Shown here: in pieces, positions 47,390 to 58,393 of the stretch
Numbering within the stretch: position 1 is the stretch's first letter
Layout: every line of letters begins with the position of its first letter
DNA from: Astrothelium macrocarpum
Lineage: Eukaryota > Ascomycota > Dothideomycetes > Trypetheliales > Trypetheliaceae
Length of the DNA: 64,000 nt
Direction of reading: 5' to 3'
NCBI GenBank assembly: GCA_021030915.1
Contig: JAGEMR010000153.1
Coordinates: 1-64,000 of the forward strand
Notes under the pieces: generated by a model
Databases searched by the model: none
What the model was told of the DNA's origin: nothing
What the model saw: the letters and a program-made list of their open reading frames with translations, nothing else
Position numbers and translations under genes: made by a program

Positions 47390-47477
47390 TATGCAGAGCA
47401 TTAGATTCGACAATGGTCTCTTCCTCGAAGCCCAATTGCATTTAAACACTTATTAGAAGATAATAATACGACGTGCA

Positions 47478-49163
47478 TCATCTACACACGAAAGAAGAAG
47501 GCACATTCGGATCCCCTCCAACATACGTCTGCACCTGCGGATACGGACAAATATCCCTCCTCACCACGGATCCATTCACACTCGTCCCTACAGCCTCCAG
47601 CGTCTCGGGCGTCTCCCCACTCTCCACCCATTCCATCAACCTCCCCAACACATCATGCGGATACGGTCCGGGCCCCGGTAAGCAATGCCCGGTCCCCGGC
47701 GCCTCGAAAAACCGAAAGAACTCCGCCGCCTGCGGATCCAGCTCCAGCACGCGATCGTAGTAGTCGACAGTGCCATTGGGGAAGATCAGCGGGTCCGCCA
47801 AGCCATGCCAAGTGATCATTTTCCCGCCAGCCTTGCGGAAGAACGACAGGTCCGGGTCGACCGTGCCGAGGATGGACGCGTACATGTTGCGCGAGAGGTG
47901 CAGGATCCAGTCCCACGTGTCGTGCGAGATTTTCGTGAGGTCGAAGGAGTCGGGCGCGTCTGGCAGCACGAAGTATCGGATCCAGTCCGGGTCGGGCCCG
48001 AAGGGCAGCCCCGTGCAGTTCGTGTCGGCGGTGGTGTTGCAGGTCGTGGTGATGAGCGCGAGAGAGCCCGGGAGAGATAGCGGGGCGTCTTTGTTGAGCC
48101 CGTACCATTGGAAGGCGCCGGTGGCGCTGCGCGCGCCGGTCCAGGCTGCGTCGACGATGGTGGCGGCGTCGTGGGTGATGGTTGCGTTGGTGCCGGCGCA
48201 GTTGTAGGATTTGCCTACGATGGAGTACGGGTCGAAGTGGCATTGCTCGGGGAGAGAAATGATGCAGTCGAGGACGCCGTCGAGACCGTCACAGGCTGAG
48301 ATAGCGGCGGCTGTGATGGCGTTGACTTCGCATGCAGGCGGGTAGTAGTTGAGTTGGTTCATGATGAACTGAGGATAATATTCTGTAATAATACCGTCTG
48401 TTGACATGATTAGTGCAGTGCTCAAGTGTTAAACAGTTTAGCACTACACACGATTCCAATTGATGGCTGGCGACATTGCCAGAATCCCATCGTAATCCTT
48501 CGGATACCTCTGCGCCATCATGAAGCCTTGTCTTCCGCCCGTCGAACACCCACTCCAGTAGGAATATTGGGGCTTCGTCCCGTATACCGACTCAATCACC
48601 TGTTTTGCAATCACAGCCATCTCGTGAAGGCTCACGCCAGCAAAATCCTGCAGGAGATATTCATTGATATTGTGAGGGCTCACCCATGCCCACGGTGCTG
48701 CTGTAAAAGCATCGGCTGCAGGATGCCCACCATCTGTGTTTGCTGCTGCAAATCCGGCATTGATGGCAGGAGCAAGCACATCGGCACCAACGCCCGTTGA
48801 GAAACCGCCGCCGCCAGTGCCTTGGAATCGACCGTTCCAGCCGGAGAGAGGCAACCAGACTAGCGTGTTGATGGTGTCGTTTTCTCCAGGGTGAGTGTAG
48901 GTGACGGTGACGTTACAGAAACTCAGATTTGTAAAATTCATGGCAAGATAATCGCCATCTGTGGTTGTACTAATAGAGTAGTTGAAGACTGGAGAAGCTG
49001 AAAGATTTATGATAGATATGCCCGGGTAACTAGGCGATGCGATTTCACTTGAGGTACAGGAAATATTTGGACTGCTTACGGGGAGAGCGAGGACATGAGG
49101 TAACAGCAGCCATGGAAGACAGCGCTGCCACAAAGAGTTCAAGAATGCAAACATGTTTGACAA
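47478..49163 (-). CDS. secreted tannase / feruloyl esterase family enzyme
   Basis: Two exons (49163-48452 and 48382-47478), about 538 residues. A signal peptide is evident (CLPWLLLPHVLALPVSS; the second Met at residue 4 may be the true start). The alpha/beta-hydrolase catalytic triad is visible: Ser in GCSTGGRQG, Asp in GLADPLI and His in GTGHC. The two Cys next to Ser and His form the CS-D-HC pairing typical of the tannase/feruloyl esterase family. Many N-glycosylation sequons are present. The enzyme would cleave ester bonds in tannins or feruloylated plant polysaccharides outside the cell. The second exon is markedly GC-rich compared with the first (68% in 47941-48000 versus 48% in 49021-49080). 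Confidence 0.92.
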
Positions 49164-50286
49164 AGGAAATTTGGTGTCAAGTTAGCTTACCATTCCTTGC
49201 AAAAAAGACGGTACATCTTTGTTTATATACTTTAGATTCAAGGTTTAATCGACGATCAAGTCTCGTATAGAGTAGCAGCGGCGAATCCTCCAGATTACGG
49301 AGATATGGCAAAATTCAACGAACTCTCCAGTAAAATCCTTTTCATTTAGGGCTTTTCATGCAAACCATATGGTGCGTTAGTCAGGCCAATTATGCAAATG
49401 AGATCGGACTTATCCCAAAATGATTCATCTCAGCTAGGATGAACTGGGTTCAGCTTCTTAGTGCAGTCTTTCTTGGTAATTAGCAAGGTTCAGATTCGCT
49501 TTCAGATTCGCTTGCGGCGTAGTGCTTAGCAATCAGGAAATGACTGTTCATGACACCGGTACGGGCGTATCCTGTATCGCCGTTGGCTAGACTTGCGAGC
49601 CGCCGGGATGACAGAGCAACCGATTGTGTACAGCAGAATGCGAAATTTATGAAAGTGTGGTGAGATTCGTGAAGGGGTTTTAGTCTAGGCTACTGCATGA
49701 AACACGACGCATCTCATTTGTTCGGGCAAGCCACTTCTTCGACTTGGGAATATCTAGTCAGAGAAGCATCAGCTGAGATTATGGCCATGGAAAAAGCGAC
49801 CATAATCCTATGTAAATTTAAGTCTTTGAAAGACAAAAAGAGGTTAGCCATGGTAATTGACGGCTGCACATGGAGATACACTAGGAATCGTTGTGAATTA
49901 CCAGAGATAAAATTGACCAAAGTCGGTTTATGGAGAACCTCAATAACAAGCACTGGCACAAAGTAGTGTGTGCTTTTCAAGGAAGACTACTGATCTTTTA
50001 GATGGTTCGGAATTGTACCGGGAATCTCCCAAACCTGCGTTCAGCAAACTAAACATCTTGTGACCTCCGACCGCTCTTCTAGCAACCCCTGGCAACTAAA
50101 TTTCTGATAGTCAGAATTACTCATAATGTATCACATCGGGAGGCCCCCCGATCAGATCACAGGCACAGATAGCACAAGAAATTCGAGGATCCATTGATCG
50201 AAGCTATGTAATCTTACAATTTCAATATAAAAAAAAAGAGCAAAGTAAAAACCCGCCATAAAACTCACTCGCGACGTAATCACCCC
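49164..50286. other. gene-free interval
   Basis: About 1.1 kb between two minus-strand secreted-protein genes. It contains the tannase promoter. An 89-codon frame at 49697-49966 has no recognisable domain. A duplicated CAGATTCGCTT lies near 49490-49513. Confidence 0.4.
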
Positions 50287-52032
50287 TCAAAGATGATGGT
50301 GATGATGGCGATGGCTATCTAGATGCCGCCGCTCGGCAGCACCGCTCCTAGAGATAGTAGCCCACGTCACCGCCTCCGCAATCTCCCATAGCGTGCCTCC
50401 CTGCGTGGAGCAAGAGGTTCCGGTGATACTGGGGGCATCCCTAGTCGCCTCTATGGCGGAGGCGATGGCGGTGGTAGCGGGAGGGGAGGTTGGTGCGGGA
50501 GAAGGAGAGGTGGTTGGGGGATCTGAAGCGCCATCCCAGCCCAGAGAGTATCCCACTGGGAAATTCGGTAGTGGCGCCGTGGTGATTGGAATTTTGAGGT
50601 CTTGAGCATTCATGGCGGAGTAGGAGCCGACGGGTGTGCCAACGGGCTCGGCGGACGTGCCGTTATAGACAACTTCGAGATTGCCGGGGAGACCTTGGCG
50701 CGGTCCTGTGGGGTTGTCGTTGGCGAGGACAGTGGGCGTGTCGAAGTGGCAGTCTTGGGGGGCCGTGTAGTTGATTGAAAAGACCGGACAGTCCTCGATA
50801 TTGCCGGACATGTTGAGACATTGGTTGACGGCTTGTTGGAGGAGCTCGGTGGAATCCCATCCTGTCATGAAATCGCCGTGAGAACTGCAGCCTTTGAAGT
50901 ATGTTAGCTGACGAATAAACAAGGGCTTGTATAGGGAGGATGTACCAGTCGGGTCTCCAGTAGATATCATGTATTGTCCCTCATAATCCTTAAAAGCCGT
51001 AACATTGAACAACGACTCATAAAATAAACCAGGCATACGCTTTGGGAATTTATCCGGATCGGGACACTCCCCGGTAATAACTTGATCTATTCTCAGCGTT
51101 ATTATACAGAATGCTAACCCAAAGTGTGATCAATGGCTTGCCTGTAAATTGGACATGAGATTGGTGATTTGGCGAATCAAGGTTGACTCCATCCCAGCAT
51201 TGAGGAAACATGACTTCGATACGGAGACCGCCATCGCAGCTCGCCTCGAGATATTCTTTGCTCGGCATAAAATGCCTGTAGAGAGATTTCTCTGGGGTTC
51301 TGGCAGTCGAGATACAATTAAAGCCAATGGCCTTTTGCGCCAGTGCTTCCTGAGTCACATCATTTCCAGTCCAGGGTCTAGGAGGATCTGGAATGGCATA
51401 GTCAAAAGTGCGACGTGTTGGGTCTCCACTGATCATGCGAAAGCCATCTGGGAAAGCTGTCATATTGGTGCCGTTCCAGTTAAGATTGTAATATCTAGGA
51501 GAAAAAAGGATCAGTAAACAGGACATAGTTTTTACCGAGCATTGACGTACGCAACAAAGCTCATCGGTTCCGCCGTGACAACGGTGCCGTTAGTGAATTG
51601 GAACATTAAAGTAGGGGTCCAGTAAGCAGACTTGTCTTGAGTTACATCGGAAGAGGAGCAGTTGGACTGTTTCAGAGTCTCGGTAGTAGCATTCATACCA
51701 AAGTCTGCGAAAAGAGAAGTATTAGTGCGAAGAAACTACATCGAAACACAATAAAGCGGTTTTTTGACTTTCGGAAAAGAACATGCGAAAGCTTGCACGA
51801 AAACTTCACGAGATCGCTTTAAGCGATAAGCGTTTGATATAGTGTGACACTTACTGCGCCCTCCATGGACGATGTGAACATGGCTATTAACTTTGCCCAG
51901 ATTGACAATCGGATCGATTCGCGCGATTCCGAGGGTACCGTTAGTCTTGATGCGCCAAAAGGCGTGAGTAGTCTGTAAGAGGAAAAGAAGCAACAGCGAT
52001 TGCGTATAAACAAAAATGGAAGAGGTCATCAT
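50287..52032 (-). CDS. secreted DUF1996-domain protein with His-rich tail
   Basis: Five exons: 52032-51855, 51704-51536, 51494-51142, 51086-50946 and 50891-50287, about 481 residues. A signal peptide (LLLLFLLQTTHA) leads into the DUF1996 start FWRIKTNGTLGIARIDPIV then SHVHIVHGG. Later landmarks are FPDGFRMISGDP, C-x-GGLRIEVMFPQCWDG, SHVQF, and, after the fourth intron, GDPTGCSSHGDFMTGWD. Conserved histidines across the domain suggest metal binding, though function is unknown. A Pro/Thr/Ser linker and the C-terminal HLDSHRHHHHHL follow. Intron 3 appears to be a GC-AG intron (donor GCAAGC at 51141), since only this restores family sequence. Splicing of the other introns is canonical. Confidence 0.85.
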
Positions 52033-53538
52033 TGCTGAGACCGATCAGCTCAAGTGGATGGGGAAGTAAATGGGTAAAATATTTGGGGCGGGGTTGGAAC
52101 TGCTGTGGTGCTAAATATACGCGGTTTGTGTTATTGAAGATACTGTTTTTGTCGTGTTGACGCGCTCTTAGAAGAAGCGAGGTTGCTCATGAAGGCCTGA
52201 CGCACGGTAGAAGTAGCTGTGCGGAGTTCCAGCTCCAAAGTCAATATTAAAGATGCTAAAGCAAACAGCCACGGATAGACTTACTATTTGAAGCTAGTTT
52301 GTATGACGTGTGTCCAATGATAATGAATCAAACTTGAGATCCAAGGTGGTTTGATTTTCTTTGAATAGTCAACACCAAATCCAGCAAACGGTAGATAGAG
52401 AAGTTGAACACACCTAAGACGTAGGAATGCTGGCTCAAGACCTACTCACAGAGGTTACGAAGTGTATCTGGACTAACCCAGGACCGACTTGACTGTAATC
52501 GTGAGAATTTCGGGTGTGAATGGAGTGATTTGAGGAAAGAAGGTGGGTGTGTGGTCGAGTAAAGGCGTGGGGGTGGTAGACGAGATATCACAAGGGGGAT
52601 GGCTTTGATAGTGGATCCAAGTCTGGCAATGACTGAAGTGAAGCTACTAGCAAATTAATTTAAGCTCAATATCTGAGCAACACGACGACTCGTCGATTCA
52701 CCGAATGCATACTGTAATGCGTCTTCACTATTACATATTTCGCACTTCCACAGCTTCCTAAGAGATAAACATCCGTGAGACAGTCAAGAGATCCTACTTG
52801 TGACGAGTGCTGATAGTATCATATCATATGAAGACTCTTATCATATTTTTGTCACCACAAGTGAAAAGATATGGTTTTTTGACTGATCGTGCTTTGGTAT
52901 CCCATAGGACCCAGTCTTGCACTGACAACACCATTGCACATACCTTTGGCTCTCTGCGCATCTTCGCAGAAAGCTGAGGACTACAGAAGACAGCATTTAC
53001 AAAGATGCATATCTTGCTATGACTGCTCACGCTGGGACGAGGAGGAAGTCTTGGGAGAAGTGAAGTTAAGGGGTCCCGCATGGAGAACCCACGGGGCCCG
53101 TGCTGAATTAGAACACTGACTCCGCCGCCAGCCCCCGCAATTCCCAAAGCTTAGGTTACCTCCATTATGACTCGAGCTGCTCGCGAACGTCACAATTTGG
53201 AACCCAAGAAGTCGGATCTGGCAATGTCGATCAACGCGAAATTCGACTCAAAAGCGTAAGGTATCGGATACTACACTCAAACATCACTTATCAAGACAGA
53301 TCGACTCCCAAGCCATTCTGAAGAATGCTGGTGCGCAGAAGTCGTGGAAGAATAAAATAAATATACATATTCGAAGAAAGAGGCTATTCAATTCTATTCG
53401 TCTGCACCAAAAGCCGACAAATCTGGTCCACGGTCTCATCTTGATGCATAACAGATATTTCCTCTTCCACAACAACCAGATCACGTATATCATCTACTAG
53501 ATCGTCATCATCTTCCTTTCCAGCTTCCATAACATTGC
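52033..53538. other. gene-free interval
   Basis: About 1.5 kb upstream of the DUF1996 gene and downstream of the LCCL gene. Frames at 52824-53147 and on the opposite strand lack domains or splice partners. No repeats or RNA genes recognised. Confidence 0.4.
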
Positions 53539-55512
53539 TTAACTCGGCCCCGACTGCATCTCTTGCCATTCGCCATCTCGGTTCCATGTACCGGCCTTTG
53601 TATAGTCCGCTACGCCACTGCCCCTTAGGAATGCAAATCGAAAATACTCATTGACGTCGTCCCTCTTGCTCCACGTAAATCCATCGTGCCACCTTTCCGT
53701 CTCATCTTGATACACCTTCCATCTCTCAACATCATTAACTAGCACGCTGATCCCATCGTACCCTGCAGGTACGTGGTTCTGCCAGGTAAAAGTGATGTTG
53801 GCCTTGTCCTCTGGTATGATTGGGGTTCTCAAATGTGGAAGCGAAGTCCCCAACTGCGCATCGCCTCTGAGCGCTCCCGGTGTTTGTAAGATTGAGTCAA
53901 ATCCCCAGCGTGCGATACCATTGATGAACAATCCCACAAGCAGACCTTGATATAGCAGACTCTGTCGGTTCTGGAAATTCGTTCCTGGCAGCAACAACAG
54001 AGCGAGGATATAATGATGTATCCGTAGATTCATTTGGGGGATTAGGACCATGATTATGAGACATGTTCCCATAAAGACGTAAAGCGCAAGATATCGTGGC
54101 ATGCGGCCCTCCTGACGAAACGACCACGCTTGACCGAGCGCAATGAAGAAGATAGTAAGGACGACAATGATAAGCGCGGGAACAGCACCGGGCTGTTGCT
54201 TGATGTCGTGCGGTGTGAGACGCTGGATTGGGATTCTGTCGAAAGTGTAGTTGTTTAGTGCACCGACCCAACATGCGCCGACCCAGAGTATGGTCTTTTC
54301 AACTTGCGCAGTTAGATCCGTGAGAGAGCGGCGCACACAATAACGATAGATAATAGCGCCGCAGAATGCTGCAGGGAGAAAGCGACCAAAGGCGGAGGAA
54401 ATGAGGTCGTAGTAGTTGAATAGAGAGGGTGGATCGGAAACCAGCGCAACATGAAAAAACATGCCAGTGAATAATGTCCAGAAGAAGACGGGCGGAGAGG
54501 TAGTAAAAAGGGAAATTAGAGTTGTGAAGATGATAGATACAACAAGACTTGGCCAACGGAGGTCCTTGCATTGAGTAGCTGTGCCTTCCAAGAACGAGAA
54601 TGACATGGGGAACCAAGAATCGAAACTGATGCTAGTAATGCTGTTTTGCTTCGTGGCTGGATAGTCTTTTCGCTCACCGATGAGCGAAAGAACTCCGCAT
54701 CCACCCTCGCGGTCGGAGATGAAGCCGGCATGGATGGCAGATCCGCAGATGAAGGAATCACCACGATATACTGAGCTTGCGACTGGTTCATCTGAATCTG
54801 TTGGACCTCCGATAACCAAAGGACGATAGTTGACCTCTTGATCACCGACGGCATGAGGATTGACTATTTCGACTCGTCTACAGTTTGCAGGACAGCGAAA
54901 AGCCATGATGGAATTTTCAAAAGGGCGGCAATTGTCTCCATTGATACCACAGCTATTCCCATTGCCCCTGAGCTCTGTTAACGAGGCTCCATTCAAAATC
55001 CATTAAGAAAATGTGTCTCACCAATATCTAGCTGCACAGGACATGGTTGCCGGGACGCCATATCCCGGAACCTCTGCCGTAAATGCAGATTTCCGCAACA
55101 CCAAGGAAAAAGTGAGAAGCCAGCAAGCGTAAAAGAGTAGCAGGACTGCCACTTTATGTCGTCGCTTGGGCAAAAATCTATCCACCAAAATTATAGGTGC
55201 AAGTTGTATAGCCGGAAATATAGGTTCGATGGTATATACATAAGGTGGTTGCGGCCCCCTGACCCATTTGGCAACGACCTTGGATGTATGGCGCAATCGT
55301 ACTGGAATACGATGCTCGACGAATTTGTTCCATCTTGATCGCAGCCTTGTAACGAAAGTGTCGTGATGGTCTTCGGAGTGGATGGAGAATGTGCCATCAT
55401 CAGCCCCTCCTAGGAGAGCAGTAGCTTCATCGTTGTCCTCGTTTGGATCATCGTGGTAAGGAGCGTCCAATTGTGGATTTCCATACTCTGCATCATGTCG
55501 CGAGGAGCGCAT
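53539..55512 (-). CDS. LCCL-domain multi-pass membrane protein
   Basis: Two exons (55512-55022 and 54967-53539), about 639 residues. The N-terminal ~85 residues are acidic and cytosolic. A conserved segment (YTIEPIFPAIQLAPIILVDRFLPKRRHK) precedes the first membrane helix. Then comes the LCCL domain, with CAARYWG restored by splicing, NGDNCRPF, FRCPANCRRVEIVNPHAVG, YRGDSFICGSAIHAGFI and GGCGVL, whose cysteines form the lumenal disulfides. About eight further helices follow (54600-53900), ending in a short family-specific tail with tryptophan-rich strands. Fungal LCCL membrane proteins are conserved but functionally uncharacterised; an endomembrane or cell-surface location is likely. Confidence 0.9.
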
Positions 55513-56013
55513 TATGGTTGGCGGATGGTATCGGAGGGAGAGGATCCAAGGTCGTTACGTCCACCACAGACCAGCTGAGTGGAGCATGGGATTCCAAAGC
55601 GAGTGTGAATGGAGAAAGCAAAGATGAGAAGACGTACAGACACATGGTGAAAGTTAAAACCAGTAGTAACATACGGACCTAGGAGACAGGATGCGAAACT
55701 CTTGGCATTCATCGGAGGGTCGGTGATGACGCGGAAGGTTAGAGGTGGTGGGGCAGAGGAGCATTGTTATTGGCGCTTGGCAGCAGCTGGACGAACCATT
55801 CCGAGTAATGGAAGCGGAACTGTCTATGATGCAGCCTCCAATGCTTATCGGCTTCGTGCCGTTTCCGTTCCATATCAGTAAGGTGGGATTTTCAGTCATA
55901 GTCACCGGCCGCACATCTACTATCGTGACTTTCCCATCTTCTAATCATTCACTCTTTTATCCCCCCCTCCTTGGACTTGCTTGGGAAGACGAAAAAGACA
56001 AACAAGGACAATC
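55513..56013. promoter_or_regulatory. divergent promoter, LCCL / aminotransferase
   Basis: About 500 bases between two divergent starts. CT-rich stretches precede the aminotransferase ATG (CTTTTATCCCCCCCTCCTTGG, near 55950-55970). Otherwise nothing specific recognised. Confidence 0.4.
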
Positions 56014-57965
56014 ATGGCAGACCATAACCAATCCGGGCTCCCGGAGCCCAAGGATCTCTCTCATCACCTGTCTTATGTAACGCGGAAGCGTCAGGCGAGT
56101 AAAATGAAGATGTTCTATAAATACTTTTCCATCCCTGGCATTGGCCAATTTGCCGGCGGTCAGCAAATGTCAGCCAGTATCAAAAACACTTCTATAATGC
56201 TTATCAATGAGTTTTAGGTCTTCCAAACAATTACTACTTTCCTTTTGATACTCTTGAGGCTCAAAGTGCACTTCCAAATAGGTGGAAGCCAACTCCCAAT
56301 AAACCTGTCGATCCACCTACCGAACAGCTCGCTTCAACCTCTCTGGCTTCTAAGTCTACAAAGAAAAAAGAGACCATCTCTACCGATGTCGTCGTTCCTC
56401 ATTTCTCCTCTGAAGTTGACCCACTGCGTAAGATCGATCTTGCCACCGCTCTCCAATATGGAACCGCCCAAGGATATCCTCCGCTTTACTACTTTGTCCG
56501 AGAATTTACTCGGAATGCTATGCATCCCAACCATCGCTATCAAGGTGGACCCGAGGTGATAATTACATGTGGGGCAACAGATGGATTTTCAAAAGTATTA
56601 AACGCACTTACTAATGAGTGGACCGAAGAAAGAGACTTAGTAAAGGATCGAGAAGGTTTACTATGTGAAGAGTTTTGTTATATGAATGCCATACAGTCTG
56701 CAAGACCAAGAGGATTGACCATCACACCTGTCGGGATTGACAATGAGGGAATGAGGGCCAGCGGGAAAGGTGGGTTAGAAGATGTTCTCGCAAACTGGGA
56801 TTACTCAAGAGGTCGACGACCACATTTGCTGTATACTGTGACGTAGGTGACGCAAATTACAACTCCAACGAACAACTTACCAAAAATAAACAGCATCGGT
56901 CACAATCCCACCAGCGGCGTCCTCAGCGTCCAGCGCCGCCAAGAAATCTACGCCGTCTGCCAAAAATACGACATTATCATCGTTGAAGACGACCCCTACT
57001 GGTACCTCCAGTACCCCAGCGCAAGCTCCAAGCCCCGCCGAATGCTTCCTTCCACCACAACCACCACCACGACCACCGCCGCCGCCGCCGACTTCCCCAA
57101 ATCCTCCGGCTACCCCTTCCTCGACTCCCTCGTGCCCTCCTACATCTCCGTCGACCCCGACGGCCGCGTCATCCGGCTGGACACCTTCTCCAAGACCGTC
57201 GCACCCGGCTGCCGGCTCGGGTGGATCACAGCCCAACCGGCGCTGATCGAGCGCATCCTGTACATCACGGAGACGTCGACGCAGCAGCCGAGCGGCTTCG
57301 TGCAGAGCATGATCGCGGAGCTGGTGCTCGGGGGCCGCGGCGGGAACGGGAAGGGCGGCGCGGCCGACGGTTCCGGCTGGGATTTCGGCGGGTGGGTGCG
57401 GTGGATCGAGGGCCTGCGCGGCAACTACGAGAGGCGCATGAACGCCATGTGCGGCATTCTGGAGGAGGGCAGATGGGCGGTGAAGACGGGCCGGCGACGC
57501 AGTCTCGAGGAGGGCGAGTGGAGCGTGGTGGAGCGCACGGAGATGTACTCGTTTGATTGGCCCATGGGTGGCATGTTTGTGTGGCTGGGACTCAATCTCG
57601 AGGCGCATCCGCTGGCGCGCAAGGTGCCGATGGCGAGGCTGGCGCGCGCGCAGTGGGTGTTTTGGACGACCGAGCCGTACTTGGTGCTGGTGTCGCCGGG
57701 GAGCATGTTTGCGCCGACGGAGGAGATTCGGGATGTGAAGGGGTGGAGGTATTTCCGCATGTGCTTTGCGGCGATTGATGAGGAGGAGTTGAGGCCGACG
57801 ACGCACAGGCTGGTGGATGGGGTGAAGAAGTTTTGGACGATTAAGGATGTGGATAAGATTGATGAGATTTTGAGGGATGATGATCCAGGATTTGGAATGG
57901 AGCAAGTGATGCGATTGGACGCGCCAGATGATGGATTTGCGGCTGTTATGGGTGGGCCATGTTAA
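56014..57965 (+). CDS. aromatic/aminoadipate-type PLP aminotransferase (Aro8-like)
   Basis: Three exons (56014-56158, 56218-56842, 56894-57965), about 613 residues. Fold-type I class I/II aminotransferase like yeast Aro8 and fungal kynurenine/2-aminoadipate aminotransferases: YFSIPGIGQFAGG then LPNNYYFPF at the N-terminus, QYGTAQGYPPL, EDDPYWYLQ (Asp and Tyr contacting PLP) and the Schiff-base Lys in LDTFSKTVAPGCRLGW. The carboxylate-binding Arg is in RYFRMCF. An insertion of Thr8 and Ala4 (encoded near 57055-57095) follows the PLP strand, and the protein is longer than Aro8 itself. It would exchange amino groups between aromatic amino acids or aminoadipate and 2-oxoglutarate. Exon 3 is far more GC-rich than exon 2. 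Convergent with the NRPS-like gene. Confidence 0.9.
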
Positions 57966-58393
57966 AATTGCATTGACGAGCGGCCGATGATTGTGAGATG
58001 GATTCTGGATTCTGCAACTTGCTTTCTTTTACGAATATCAAATTCGACGGCCTTTGATGAGCTTCGCTAATCAGTCTGCGCATTTTATTATCCCCCGCTT
58101 CTAACCATTCACCATTTTCGTGCGTCCGATATCTACCATCACCTCTGCGTCGCCAATAAAACTTTAGATATGTATGCAAATCGAGACATTCCAGTAGTTG
58201 GTCGGACTATTTTTTTTCATTTACTTGCCCGTGTTAACGGGTCTTGGTCGGACATCTAAAATTTAACTTAGATCCGATCCCCGACTGCTGCGCGGGTTCT
58301 GAACTAGGTGAAGAGAAACATTCACGTCTCTTTCGAGCCGCTATTATCATATTCGGTTTATGACTTGTGCAGTATGCAAGCCCGGCCATTCGC
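57966..58393. other. convergent intergenic spacer
   Basis: About 430 bases between the aminotransferase stop and the NRPS-like stop. No features seen. Confidence 0.4.

Noticed and set aside
47653..48243. 196-codon alternative-frame ORF and plus-strand ORFs over the tannase gene
   Set aside because: Shadow frames within the GC-rich tannase exon, which itself carries the catalytic triad; Arg/His-rich low-complexity translations.
56877..57905. 342-codon minus-strand frame opposite the aminotransferase
   Set aside because: It is antisense to a strongly conserved exon; its composition (His/Arg/Pro/Ala rich) is a by-product of the GC-rich coding strand. No domain recognised.
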